A stretch of DNA of 64,000 nucleotides, taken from the NCBI GenBank assembly GCA_016714015.1, contig JADJNZ010000007.1, positions 278,156 to 342,155 of the forward strand. Reading direction: 5' to 3'. Position 1 is the stretch's first letter. Every line of letters starts with the position of its first letter. This document shows, piece by piece, positions 9,474-18,047 of the stretch. The stretch comes from Gemmatimonadota bacterium. Lineage in GTDB: Bacteria > Gemmatimonadota > Gemmatimonadetes > Gemmatimonadales > Gemmatimonadaceae. The position numbers were made by a program, and so were the translations under genes. The notes beneath the pieces were generated by a model, which did not search any database, was not told the DNA's origin, and saw nothing but the letters and a program-made list of their open reading frames with translations.

Positions 9474-9781
9474 GTCACGATCACGACGCCCTCGAGGACC
9501 GCGAGTTGCGGGAGGCCGCGGCGCTCGAGCGGCGACGGACCTACGGGGCGCCCGAGCTCTGGCCGCAGATCGCGGCGCGCACCGTCCATCGGGAGGCGGT
9601 GCGTCGGGAGGTGCTGCGGTCATTGCGCCGGCCGCTCATGCTCTGGCTGCTCGTCGCATTCGGGCTCGGCGTCGTCGCCACGGAGGCGGTGCGGGCGCTC
9701 ACTGCGCGCACAGCGTCGGCGTCGGCGGTGATCCCGCGCGGGGATCTCCGTTCGCTGGAGGAGCTCCGGCGGGTTCGGTGA
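9470..9781 (+). CDS. Small single-pass membrane protein, putative anti-sigma factor
   Basis: The 103-residue protein has a charged cytoplasmic N-terminus (~57 residues), one transmembrane helix (LMLWLLVAFGLGVVATEAV) and a ~30-residue tail. The ATGA overlap with the sigma gene and this topology fit an anti-sigma factor, but it lacks the HxxxCxxC zinc motif of ZAS proteins, so the role is inferred from position alone. Its last 83 bp overlap, in convergent orientation, the 3' end of the DUF1579-like gene; both frames look real because each has intact neighbours or a signal peptide. Confidence 0.72.
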   Translation: MSHDHDALEDRELREAAALERRRTYGAPELWPQIAARTVHREAVRREVLRSLRRPLMLWLLVAFGLGVVATEAVRALTARTASASAVIPRGDLRSLEELRRVR

Positions 9782-10265
9782 CCCGGATCATCTCTGACGT
9801 CGGATTCTGCCGCCAGGTCGCGCCGCCGTCCGTGGAGTGCGCGAAGAGCCACAGCATCCCGCTGTCGGTCGGCGTGAGCGTCACGCGCCAGAACTGCGGG
9901 TTCCGCAGGACGAGTGCCCCGCTCGCGTCGAAGTCGCCGTCGTAGATGTCCACGGCACCGGAGCCGGCGTCGAGGAGGCTCATCCGGTAGCGCTGCGCCG
10001 TCGAGTCGAATCCGACGGTCACGCGGAACGGGACTCGGAAGGTCTCCTCGAGCTCGAGGTACTTGCCGCCGAGGATCGGCCGCCAGCGCCAGATGGACAT
10101 GGCGGTATCCCCGGGGGTGCCGGAGGAGACGCGATAGCTCCCTTCGAAGACGCGGAGTCGTTCTCGTGCTGCTGCCGGGCTACGCGGAACACCGGCCCCT
10201 TGGGCGGCAACCACCGGCACGAGTGCGAATGACAAGACGACCAGGGAGAACCCGAGAGTGCGCAT
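9699..10265 (-). CDS. Secreted DUF1579-like protein
   Basis: A 188-residue protein with a signal peptide ending near VAAQ. The mature part resembles DUF1579-type lipocalin-like proteins: LRVFEGSYRVSSGTPGD, then a barrel-like run WRPILGGKYLELEETF and repeated strands. The function is unknown; such proteins are usually secreted and may bind small hydrophobic ligands. A related domain forms the C-terminus of the next gene upstream on the same strand (10287-11753), 21 bp away, so the two are probably co-transcribed. Its C-terminal ~27 residues (APPANGDPRAGS region) are low-complexity and overlap the gene on the other strand. Confidence 0.75.
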   Translation of the reverse strand: MRTLGFSLVVLSFALVPVVAAQGAGVPRSPAAARERLRVFEGSYRVSSGTPGDTAMSIWRWRPILGGKYLELEETFRVPFRVTVGFDSTAQRYRMSLLDAGSGAVDIYDGDFDASGALVLRNPQFWRVTLTPTDSGMLWLFAHSTDGGATWRQNPTSEMIRVTEPAGAPPANGDPRAGSPPTPTLCAQ

Positions 10266-10286
10266 CGACGTGGCTCCGAGAGAGGA

Positions 10287-11753
10287 TCAGGGCAGGAGAC
10301 GGCGCGTCGCGACGTATCGCGTTGACTCGACCCACGTCCGGCCTCCATCGATCGAATCCTTCACCTCGAGATGGAAGAGTCCTCCCGCCGCCGGCGCGAA
10401 TCGGAGTCGCGTATGGACGCGAGCGCCGTTCGCGTTCTTGTAGAACGTGTTCGTGCGGACGTTGTCGACCGTCAACGCCCCGTCCTCGCCGAACCCACCT
10501 TCGAAGATGTCGAGCAGCCCGGAGACATCATCAAGTGCCGAGACCCGGTAGCGCTGTTGCGCCACATCGTAGGCGAGCGTGAGCACGAATCGATACCCCG
10601 GTGCGGTCATTCGCCCCTCGAGCGCCGCGCCCCCGAGGACCGGTCCGAACTCCGATTCGATGTCGATCGCGCGCGCCGTCGACGGCGCGCCCGAGTCCGC
10701 CGGGAACTGGGTGCCGCTCCACCGCCCGAGGAGGAAGCGCAGAGGGCGCACCCCGGCGCGGACACGCTCGTGGATGGGCGGCACTCGGATGGGGACCGAG
10801 TCCGCGCGGAGCTCGGCGACGATCCCCATGGCGTTCATCTGGGCGATGGCGGCCGGACCCATCCCATACGCATACCGCATCCTGATGTGCCCCGCGTACG
10901 TCCGAGTGAGCCGACGCATCGCTTCGTCCGACAAGCCGCCGCTCGGCGTGCGTGACGCCGAGTCCGCGAGCTCCGCGGCAGCCGACAGTCGCAAGAACCG
11001 CAGCTGTTCGAGATTCTCCTCGACGACGGTCCGGAGCGGCATCGGCGCGAAGTGTCCGGAGTAGGCGAGCTGCACGTTCGGGAAGTCGGTGCGTAGCGCA
11101 CCGAGCGCGAGCATGGCGAGGCGCGAGTGCTGCTCGCCGATGTAGTATGCCCCGCCGGCCACGGTGAGGTCGCCCGTGAAGAGGGCATTGAGCTCGTGCA
11201 GGTGGATCACGCTGTTGTTCTCCGCCTCCGCGGGCCCGTAGTCGCGGATCGTGAACGTGAGCCCCGCGAGCGAGAGCGTGGTGCCGGACGGCACGATCCG
11301 GTCGGGGTGGTGCAGCGTCCGTTCGTACTCGGCGCCGAGTGCGGTGAGCCATCCACCCGGACCGAGCGCCCCGTCGTGTACCCCCCGCATCGCGTCGCGG
11401 GTCTGCTGGGTCGCGATGATGACTGCGTCAGGGTAGGCCGCCTTGAGCTGGGCGATCCCGCCGAAATGGTCCGCATGCGGATGCGTGATGAAGACCGCCG
11501 TGAGCGGCTTGCCCGTCGAGCGCATCGCCGCGATCAGCTTCTCGACGTCGCTCCGCAGGCACATCGCGTCGATGAGGACCAGTCCATCCTTCGACTCCAC
11601 CCACCAGGCGTTCGTGTAGTACGAACGCGCATCGCCTGTGGCGACGTGGATCCATGCCGGCGGTGCCGCCGCCGGCTGCGCGGCGAGCGGCCGCGTGGCG
11701 AGCAGCAGGAGGGACGACGTGAGCAGTATGCGGCGGGCGATGGGGGGGCGCAT
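10287..11753 (-). CDS. Metallo-beta-lactamase-fold hydrolase fused to DUF1579-like domain
   Basis: The 488-residue protein carries a signal peptide (LLTSSLLLLATRPLAAQ). Residues ~35-260 are a metallo-beta-lactamase fold: HPHADH at 91-96, LFTGDLTVAGG and a later YSGH give zinc ligands. The C-terminal ~140 residues (LRFLLGRWSGTQF, GPVLGGAALEG, ALDDVSGLLDIFEGGF) resemble the neighbouring DUF1579-like protein. It is therefore a periplasmic Zn hydrolase coupled to a possible ligand-binding domain. Similarity to subclass B3-like exported lactamases is only fold-level; resistance is not implied. The ATG at 11753 starts the signal peptide. It is likely co-transcribed with the downstream gene. Confidence 0.85.
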   Translation of the reverse strand: MRPPIARRILLTSSLLLLATRPLAAQPAAAPPAWIHVATGDARSYYTNAWWVESKDGLVLIDAMCLRSDVEKLIAAMRSTGKPLTAVFITHPHADHFGGIAQLKAAYPDAVIIATQQTRDAMRGVHDGALGPGGWLTALGAEYERTLHHPDRIVPSGTTLSLAGLTFTIRDYGPAEAENNSVIHLHELNALFTGDLTVAGGAYYIGEQHSRLAMLALGALRTDFPNVQLAYSGHFAPMPLRTVVEENLEQLRFLRLSAAAELADSASRTPSGGLSDEAMRRLTRTYAGHIRMRYAYGMGPAAIAQMNAMGIVAELRADSVPIRVPPIHERVRAGVRPLRFLLGRWSGTQFPADSGAPSTARAIDIESEFGPVLGGAALEGRMTAPGYRFVLTLAYDVAQQRYRVSALDDVSGLLDIFEGGFGEDGALTVDNVRTNTFYKNANGARVHTRLRFAPAAGGLFHLEVKDSIDGGRTWVESTRYVATRRLLP

Positions 11754-11866
11754 CAGGTGGACTCCGGTCGGAGGACGGCGGACCTTACGACATCCAGAGG
11801 CAGCGGAGGGCGGCGAGGTGCTGACTCGCCGCTCCGGTGGGACGGCATCCCCGGGCGTGAGGCCCA

Positions 11867-14305
11867 CTACTCGCGGCGAAGCGCGATCGCCGGGTCGATC
11901 GCCGAGGCCCGCCGTGCCGGGAGGACCGTCGCGACGAGGGCGACGGTGAGCAGGAGCACGGCGACGGACGCGCACGTCATCGCCAGATTCCCCCCGGCGC
12001 CGAGGAGCAGGTGCCGGAGGAGCGACGCCCCAACGGTCGCCGCGAGGATGCCCGCGATCGTGCCGATTGCGACGAGCGTGACGCCCTCGCGCACCAGGGA
12101 GCCCACGACCTGCCTCGGTGAGGCGCCGATGGCCATCCGGATCCCGATCTCGCGCGTCCGCTGCGACACGGCGTGGGCCATCACGCCGTACAGCCCGATG
12201 GCCGCGAGCAGGAGGCCGATGCCACCGAACGCACCGAAGGCCATCGCCGACATCCGGGCGGGCAGCAGCACGTAGCCGAGATGCTCATCCATGCTGTGAG
12301 GCCCCGCGAGCGGCAGGTTCGGGTCGAGCGCGGCGACCTCGCGGCGGATCAGTCCCCTCACCTCGTCCGGCAGGCCACGCGTGCGGACGACGAGGTTCAT
12401 CGCGGCGCGCCACTGCTGCGCCTGGGGTAGCCAAAGGTAGGCGGTCGGATCCTCACCGAGGCTGCGGTACTTCCCCGTGGGGACGATCCCGATGATGGTG
12501 CGCTCGCGGTCGTCGAATCGGACCACCTTGCCCAGCCCGTCCTCTCCGGGCCAGAACCGATCCACGAAGCGTTGGTTCACGATGATCACCGCGGCCGCCG
12601 ACGAATCGTCGCGGGCACCGAAGTCTCGCCCTCGCACGGGCGTGCCCATCGTCTCGAAGTAGCCGGGAGTGGTCCCGGAGAAGAAGATCGACATCGATTC
12701 CTCCGGTCTCCGCGCGCGACCCGGGATCTCCACGTCGTCCTCGCTGCTTCCGATGCCGAGCGGCGGATCGGCGACGAAGGCAGCCGACACGACCATCGGG
12801 GAGGCCTGCAGGCGCCCCAGCAGAGCGCCCTGGAACTGCTCGGTCGCCGCACGCGAGTAGCCCTGGAGCGAGGGGTCGACACCCGCGAGCAGCAGACCGT
12901 CACTGACGAAGCCCTTCTCGACCGCGGTCGCGCGCTCGAGGTTCGCGAGGAAGAGTCCGGCGCCGGTGAGGAGGATCATCGAGAGGGCTGCTTGCAGGAC
13001 GACGAGGGCGCGTCGCGCCCGCGAGCGGACGCCTCCCGCTGCCGCCTCCCCCTTGAGCGCCGAGACGACGGAAGGACGCGTGGACTGAAGGGCGGGCCAG
13101 AGGCCGAAGATCAGCGCGGTGACCACGGTGATCAGCGCGGTGATGGCGAGGACCGGCGCGCTCAACCGGAGGTCGGGCCGGACGGCCACGCTGATGGGCA
13201 GCGAGATCCGGTTGACGAGTCCGATCGCCATCGAAGCCAGGAACAGGCCCGCGCCCGCCGCCGCGGCCGCATAGACGAGGCTCTCGACGAGCAGCTGTCG
13301 AACGAGCGCCCCTCTGCCCGCGCCGAGCGCGAGGCGTGTGGCCATCTCGCATGCCCGGTCGTTCGCGCGCGCAAGGAAGAGACTCGCGACATTGCTGCAC
13401 GCGAGGAGCAGGAGCAGGCCGACGACGACGGCGATGACGCCGAAGATGCCGATCTGCGCGGTACGGATGCCCGGCGTGATGCCCGCCGCCTCCGCCGCGA
13501 TCGCCTGGATCCCGCGATCGCGATACTCGTCGGGACGCTCCGCGAGTTGCTCGGCCGCGAGTGCGTCGAGGCGGGCGACGGCCTGCGCGAGGGAGGCGCC
13601 GGGCCGTCGACGCGCCACCACGTCGAGGAAGTTCACCTCCCACTCCGTGGGCGATCCGGCGAGGGTCGGCCAGACGTACGGCAGCTGCGTGAGCGGGATC
13701 CAGAAGGCAGGTTCGAGGATCGGCAGGAGCCCCCGGAACCCCGGAGGCGCGATGCCGACGATCGTCACGCGCTGGCCATTGACCGGCACCGCCCGGCCGA
13801 TGACCGAGGGATCGGCGCCGAACGCCTCGCGCCAGAACCCGTCGCTCAGGACGATCACCGGGTGCGCCCGCCACCCCTCGTCCTCGTCCGGAAGGAAGTA
13901 GCGCCCCTGCGCGGGCGGTACGCCGAGCAGCGAGAAATAGTTCGCCGAGACGACCTGCCCCAGCACCGTGCGCGGAGCATCCCTGGTCGTGATGCTCATC
14001 GTGCGCCAGGCCGTGGCGGCGACGTCGACGAAGACGTCCCCTGTGCGCTCCCGCACGGCGAGGTAGTGCCGCACGGAGTTGGAGCCCCAATCCTGTCCGG
14101 GGGCCGACCGATAGATCCGCACGAGGTCGTTCGCGTCGCCGATCCCCGGAGGCGGGCGCAAGAGCGTCGCCTCGAGCGCGGAGTAGACGGTGGTGTTCAG
14201 TCCGATCGCCAGCCCGAGCGTGAGCACGACGATGACGGTGAACGCGGGCTGCTTCACGAAGAGGCGACCGGCGACCCTCAGGTCGCGGGCGAGGAGGAAG
14301 GCCAT
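11867..14305 (-). CDS. Orphan duplicated MacB/FtsX-type ABC permease (ADOP)
   Basis: The 812-residue protein has the double MacB layout: one transmembrane helix near residue 25, a large periplasmic core, three helices, then a second half with the same order. Motifs include DLRVAGRLFVKQPAFTVIV at the start, NVASLFLARANDRACEMATR in the first FtsX block and QRTREIGIRMAIGASPRQV in the second. No ATPase gene is adjacent, as usual for this family in Acidobacteria and Gemmatimonadota. It may work with a MacB-like ATPase encoded elsewhere in export or mechanotransmission. It lacks the cytoplasmic helical N-terminal region of the 49952 permease. It diverges from the S41-type gene at 14473. Confidence 0.92.
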   Translation of the reverse strand: MAFLLARDLRVAGRLFVKQPAFTVIVVLTLGLAIGLNTTVYSALEATLLRPPPGIGDANDLVRIYRSAPGQDWGSNSVRHYLAVRERTGDVFVDVAATAWRTMSITTRDAPRTVLGQVVSANYFSLLGVPPAQGRYFLPDEDEGWRAHPVIVLSDGFWREAFGADPSVIGRAVPVNGQRVTIVGIAPPGFRGLLPILEPAFWIPLTQLPYVWPTLAGSPTEWEVNFLDVVARRRPGASLAQAVARLDALAAEQLAERPDEYRDRGIQAIAAEAAGITPGIRTAQIGIFGVIAVVVGLLLLLACSNVASLFLARANDRACEMATRLALGAGRGALVRQLLVESLVYAAAAAGAGLFLASMAIGLVNRISLPISVAVRPDLRLSAPVLAITALITVVTALIFGLWPALQSTRPSVVSALKGEAAAGGVRSRARRALVVLQAALSMILLTGAGLFLANLERATAVEKGFVSDGLLLAGVDPSLQGYSRAATEQFQGALLGRLQASPMVVSAAFVADPPLGIGSSEDDVEIPGRARRPEESMSIFFSGTTPGYFETMGTPVRGRDFGARDDSSAAAVIIVNQRFVDRFWPGEDGLGKVVRFDDRERTIIGIVPTGKYRSLGEDPTAYLWLPQAQQWRAAMNLVVRTRGLPDEVRGLIRREVAALDPNLPLAGPHSMDEHLGYVLLPARMSAMAFGAFGGIGLLLAAIGLYGVMAHAVSQRTREIGIRMAIGASPRQVVGSLVREGVTLVAIGTIAGILAATVGASLLRHLLLGAGGNLAMTCASVAVLLLTVALVATVLPARRASAIDPAIALRRE

Positions 14306-14412
14306 GGAACTGTGACGGGTGTAAGGGACGAGCGACTGCGGCGTCGGGCGATGCTCCCATCGATACGCCGTGTGGTGACCGCGGTGACGGTCCTCGTCCC
14401 ATCGAGCCGGGG

Positions 14413-14421
14413 ATTCATCCC
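14413..14421 (+). promoter_or_regulatory. Copy of ATTCRTCCC motif upstream of S41-type gene
   Basis: ATTCATCCC lies 51 bp upstream of the ATG at 14473 in the divergent region between the ADOP permease and the S41-type gene. A 19-bp hairpin-forming sequence (8-bp GC-only arms, 14442-14460) separates it from the gene. It matches the motif at 7289-7297 in front of another S41-type gene. Confidence 0.3.
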
Positions 14422-14472
14422 CTCGCGTCCCGCGGGGTGAAGCCGCGCGCCGCGCGCGGCGTACGAAGCGGC

Positions 14473-15519
14473 ATGACCAGACTCCCTCATCCCGCCCTAG
14501 CGAGTGCCGTCCTCCTCGCGCTCTTCCTTCCGTTCACGCTCGAGGCGCAGCAGGACTCCCTGGCCGAGTTGCGCGGCGCGGCGACCATGATCGACGCGAC
14601 CATGCGGACGCACCTGTTCGATCCGCGCGTGCTCGCCACGCCCGAGGCCGTGCGGCTGTCGGCGCGGGTGGACTCCCTGGCGCGTGCCGCGACGTCGCGC
14701 CGCGAGTTCGTGTCGGGATTCAACCGGCTCTGGAGCGGCGGACCCTTCTCGCACGTCCGCCTGCAGCGCGCCCCGATGCCGGCGCGGATGATGCTGGACA
14801 TCATCGACACCATGCGGGTGGGTGATGGCGCGACCTCCCTTCGTTGGGACGGGACGATCGCGATCATGACCGTGAACACGATGATGGGCGCCGACACCCG
14901 GGAGCGGATCAGCGTGCTCTATCGTGAGATCGTGGAGCGCAACGCGACCGGGCTCGTCATCGACCTCCGGCAGAATGAAGGCGGGGCCTTCGCCGTGGTG
15001 CCGCTGGTCGGCCACCTCATCGACCGGCCCGTCGAGGGGGGGACCTTCCTCGGCCGGCGGTGGTTCGCGGCCAATGATCGTGTGCCGACAGCCGCGGAGA
15101 TCGCGGCGCTCACGCCGTGGACCGGATGGTCGGTGAAGCGATTCTGGGGGGATGTGGAGGCGTCCGGGATCCTCCGGATCCGGTTCGAACCGATGGCGCC
15201 GCACTACGCCGGGCCGGTCGTCGTCCTCACGAGCGGCAAGACGGCGAGTGCTGCGGAGATGGCGACGGATGCGATGCTGCAGGGCGGACGCGCCGTCACG
15301 ATGGGTGAGCGCACCGCCGGCCAGATGCTCTCGCAGCGGATGTTCGATCTCGTGCCGGGGATCCACCTGCTCGTGCCGATCGCGGACTACCACTCGGCGC
15401 GGATGGGGCGGATCGAGGGTGCCGGGATCGCACCGAATGTCGTCATGCCCGCGGCGGGTGCGCTCGACTCGGCCGTGCAGCGACTCCGTGGCGGGAGCGC
15501 GCGGACCGGCGCGCCGTGA
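14473..15519 (+). CDS. S41-family protease, secreted
   Basis: A 348-residue protein with a signal peptide (ALASAVLLALFLPFTLEAQ). It has a helical N-terminal region (FNRLWSGGPFSHVRLQ) and a C-terminal S41 core: LVIDLRQNEGG, then LTSGKTASAAEMATDAM with the expected Ser. The residue 25 positions later is Gln (RTAGQ) instead of Lys. This resembles IRBP-like S41 members such as those retrieved as tail-specific or TSP-like proteases, with an alternative catalytic set. The ATG at 14473 begins the signal peptide; a frame-matched ATG at 14437 only adds basic residues. The stop overlaps the GTG start of the next gene. Confidence 0.88.
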   Translation: MTRLPHPALASAVLLALFLPFTLEAQQDSLAELRGAATMIDATMRTHLFDPRVLATPEAVRLSARVDSLARAATSRREFVSGFNRLWSGGPFSHVRLQRAPMPARMMLDIIDTMRVGDGATSLRWDGTIAIMTVNTMMGADTRERISVLYREIVERNATGLVIDLRQNEGGAFAVVPLVGHLIDRPVEGGTFLGRRWFAANDRVPTAAEIAALTPWTGWSVKRFWGDVEASGILRIRFEPMAPHYAGPVVVLTSGKTASAAEMATDAMLQGGRAVTMGERTAGQMLSQRMFDLVPGIHLLVPIADYHSARMGRIEGAGIAPNVVMPAAGALDSAVQRLRGGSARTGAP

Positions 15520-15854
15520 TCGATCTTGACGGCAGGCGCATGCACGTCGCCAGGACGGCCGAGCACGGGGTCGTCGACGCCGAGACGCTCCTCATGTTCC
15601 GGCAACGCGGTGTCCGCGTGTGGGCCACGTACGCGGGCGGGCGGATCACCCGCGGTCGGCTCGTCGGGAGGTGGATCGGGGACGTGCTCGTCTTCCGGTA
15701 CGTGCAGGTCGAGTGCGACGCCGGCGTGCACGCGGGGCAGTCGATCGCGACGGCAGCCCTCGGGCCGACCGGGAGGATCCGCGTCTTCGAGCGCTTCGAG
15801 TGGGCGACGCGCGCTGGGTCCGGCACGAACGTGTTCGAGGAACTGCCGGGCTGA
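15516..15854 (+). CDS. Small protein of the so-called N-acetylglutamate-synthase-like family
   Basis: The 112-residue protein begins with GTG inside the stop of the preceding protease (GTGA overlap), so it is translationally coupled. It matches a widespread beta-rich family with motifs ...VWATYAGGRITRGRLVGRW... and ...GRIRVFERFEWATR...SGTNVFEEL. Databases often label this family as N-acetylglutamate synthase, but it lacks the GNAT fold and that name is doubtful. It has no signal peptide and is probably cytoplasmic. Coupling to a secreted protease gives no clear functional hint. Confidence 0.8.
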   Translation: MIDLDGRRMHVARTAEHGVVDAETLLMFRQRGVRVWATYAGGRITRGRLVGRWIGDVLVFRYVQVECDAGVHAGQSIATAALGPTGRIRVFERFEWATRAGSGTNVFEELPG

Positions 15855-15891
15855 ACGCGACGCGCCAACGCGCCGTCGCGGACGGCCGCGC

Positions 15892-16677
15892 TCAGCCTCC
15901 CATCGCCGCGCGCACGTCCGCCACGTACTTCTCGCTCACCGCGACCTTCGCCCCGGAGTGCAATCGCAACGCATACGTGCCGTCGCCCGTGACGGTGAGC
16001 GACTTGCACTCCGCGCGACGCACGATGGCGCTGCGGTGGACGCGGAGGAAGACGGCGGGGTCGAGGCGCTGTTCGAGCGCGGAGAGCGTCACGCGGTGCA
16101 GGACCATGCGATCGGCGAGGTGGAGCTCGACGTAGTTCCCGGCGGCCGCGATCCACCGGACGTCCGCCACCGCGACCGAATCGACGCGCCCCACCGAGCG
16201 GACGCTGAGCCGCGTGAGGTAGGTCGGACGCACCTGCGACGGGTCGGTGTCGACGTCGGCGAGGTACCCGCGGAGCGCGTTCCCGTAGGCCGCGCGCTCA
16301 CGCAGCTGCAACAGCTGCTCGGCGCGCTCGATGGCCTGGCCGAACCGCGCGTCGTCGAAGGGCTTCAGCAGGTAGTCGAGCGCGTGCAGTTCGAACGCCG
16401 CGATGGCGAACGACTCGTACGCGGTGACGAAGATGACGACCGGCGGCACCGGACGCGACGCCACCGCACGCGCGAGGACGAGGCCGTTCTCCCGCGGCAT
16501 CTGGATGTCGAGGAACAGCACGTCGACCGCCGCGGAGGCGAGCACCGCGGTGGCGGCGGCGACGCTCTCGCACTCGCCGACGACATGCCAGTGCGCGAAG
16601 CCCCGCAGCGCGTGCCGGAGATTCTCGCGGGAAAGCGGTTCGTCATCGACGATGAGCGCCCGCACGCGGTCAGTCAT
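15892..16677 (-). CDS. LytTR-family response regulator
   Basis: A 261-residue regulator. The receiver domain (1-120) has the acidic pair VDDEP at 10-13, phosphoacceptor D57 in LFLDIQMP, and K in LLKPFDD. The C-terminal LytTR DNA-binding domain (~155-258) shows SVAVADVRWIAAAGNYVELHL and FLRVHRSAIVRRAECKSL. Its start overlaps the end of the LytS-type kinase gene by 8 bp, so the two form a two-component pair. The pair diverges from susC/susD-like genes. The most likely target is that divergent control region and its own promoter, since that region contains an exact AlgR-type core. Confidence 0.95.
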   Translation of the reverse strand: MTDRVRALIVDDEPLSRENLRHALRGFAHWHVVGECESVAAATAVLASAAVDVLFLDIQMPRENGLVLARAVASRPVPPVVIFVTAYESFAIAAFELHALDYLLKPFDDARFGQAIERAEQLLQLRERAAYGNALRGYLADVDTDPSQVRPTYLTRLSVRSVGRVDSVAVADVRWIAAAGNYVELHLADRMVLHRVTLSALEQRLDPAVFLRVHRSAIVRRAECKSLTVTGDGTYALRLHSGAKVAVSEKYVADVRAAMGG

Positions 16678-17812
16678 TCGCCGCCCTCGGGATGGTGATG
16701 GTGACCTCGAAGCGTCCGTCGACCGACTTGGCCTCGAACCGTGCCCGCCCGCGATACGCGAGCGCGAGCCGGTCGCGGGTCGCGCGAAGCCCCAGTCCGA
16801 GTCCGGGATTGGGCGGCGCGTCCGGATGGGTCGAGTTGCTCACGTGAACGACGATCATCGGACCGTCCGACGCGAAGGTCAGGCGGATGTCGCTCGGCCC
16901 CTCGTGCCGCTCGAGGTCGTGTCGGATGGCGTTCTCGACGAGCGGCTGCAGGAGCAGGGGCGGGCAGTCGGCGCCGGTGACGGCGTCGTCGTCGCCGGTG
17001 ATGGCGAGCCGCAGCCGATCGCCGTATCGCAGCTGCTGCAGCGCGAGGTACTCCCGCACGAAGCGCAGTTCGTCGGCGACGGTGACCCACTCGGCGTTGC
17101 TCGCCGTGAGTGCATAGCGCAGGAGGCCGCTCAGCTGTCCCAGCGCCGTCACCGCGAGCGTGCGGCTCTCGCCGCGCACGAGGCTGCTGATGGCATTGAG
17201 GGCGTTGAAGACGAAGTGCGGCTCGAGCTGCGCGCGCAGGGCGCGCAGGCGCTGCTGTTCGAGGTCGAGCTTGAGTGCGAGCAGCTCCGCGTCCGTGCGC
17301 TGCTGACGGAAGCGTGCCGCGAGGCTCTCCCGGACCGCCACCAGGGCGTAGACCGCGGTGAAGGTCGCCACGAGCAGCGAGAAGTCGATGAACCAGAGGA
17401 GCGCGGGCCAACGCATCGCGGCGTCGATGAGGCGCGTCCCGTCATCCGGGAGACTGATGAGGATCTGGTACGCCGTCTCGGGGATGAGGAAGAGCCCGAC
17501 CGACTGCAGGAAGCGGCGGGCCATGTGTCGCGGGTCCGTGAGCCGCTGGGGCTCCCGGTCGAGGACGAGGTAGAGGACCGTCGTCAGGACGACCCACGGG
17601 AGATAGGCGAGCGCCATGCTCCCGAGGAGCTCGCCGAACATGGGCGGGCGGCCGCGGCGGACCGAGTCGGTGTAGCCCGCCACGGAGTGCAGCACGAAGA
17701 CGAGCGTCCACACCGCGACGCTCCCGACGACCGCGCGCGCTATGTCGCGCAGGCGTGCGCCGGCCTCGGGACGTGCGGCAGTGGCGTCAGGGGGAACGGA
17801 AGGGCGTGGCAT
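16670..17812 (-). CDS. LytS/YehU-type sensor histidine kinase
   Basis: A 380-residue membrane kinase. Four hydrophobic segments occupy residues 28-160 (around VVGSVAVWTLVFVLHSV, LAYLPWVVLTTVLYLVL, VGLFLIPETAYQILI, FIDFSLLVATFTAVYALVAV). The His_kinase domain has H199 in LEPHFVFNALNAISSL, and the ATPase domain has LLLQPLVENAIRHDL and LGLGLRATRDRL. It should phosphorylate D57 of the overlapping LytTR regulator. The ATG at 17812 is used; an in-frame GTG two codons earlier is possible. It lacks any large periplasmic domain, so it may sense membrane state or a membrane-soluble ligand. Confidence 0.94.
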   Translation of the reverse strand: MPRPSVPPDATAARPEAGARLRDIARAVVGSVAVWTLVFVLHSVAGYTDSVRRGRPPMFGELLGSMALAYLPWVVLTTVLYLVLDREPQRLTDPRHMARRFLQSVGLFLIPETAYQILISLPDDGTRLIDAAMRWPALLWFIDFSLLVATFTAVYALVAVRESLAARFRQQRTDAELLALKLDLEQQRLRALRAQLEPHFVFNALNAISSLVRGESRTLAVTALGQLSGLLRYALTASNAEWVTVADELRFVREYLALQQLRYGDRLRLAITGDDDAVTGADCPPLLLQPLVENAIRHDLERHEGPSDIRLTFASDGPMIVVHVSNSTHPDAPPNPGLGLGLRATRDRLALAYRGRARFEAKSVDGRFEVTITIPRAAND

Positions 17813-17855
17813 CTCCACGGAGAACAGTACGGGAATCCGTCTCGCCCGACCACGG

Positions 17856-17864
17856 CCGTTCGTC
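17856..17864 (+). promoter_or_regulatory. AlgR-like LytTR binding core
   Basis: The sequence CCGTTCGTC is an exact match to the AlgR core CCGTTYGTC. It lies 44-52 bp upstream of the kinase start, in the region shared with the susC-like gene. AlgR carries the same LytTR DNA-binding domain as the adjacent regulator, though distant family members differ in specificity. Confidence 0.4.
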
Positions 17865-17910
17865 ACCGGCGTGCGGGGATTCGTCCCGAACGCGAGTCCG
17901 TCGAGGGAAT

Positions 17911-17933
17911 ACGCGTGCGAGAACGCGTGCGAG
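17911..17933 (+). repeat. Tandem 11-bp direct repeat, candidate operator
   Basis: Two copies of ACGCGTGCGAG with a 12-bp period lie in the middle of the divergent region, 120-142 bp upstream of the susC-like start. Paired direct repeats are how LytTR regulators bind, but known spacing is nearer two helical turns, so another regulator is possible. Confidence 0.4.
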
Positions 17934-18042
17934 CGCCGTGTTGTGAACCACCGATGCGACGCCGCGAACGCGCTTGTCGCCGCGCCGCACCATCGCGACC
18001 ATGCGAGCCATGAGCGGCGAGTGCCGCGGCAATCCTTCCATC

Positions 18043-18047
18043 GGAGG
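18043..18047 (+). promoter_or_regulatory. Ribosome binding site deciding TTG start of susC-like gene
   Basis: GGAGG lies 5 nt upstream of TTG 18053 but 23 nt upstream of the first in-frame ATG (18071). This supports a TTG start and a six-residue longer signal peptide. Confidence 0.65.
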
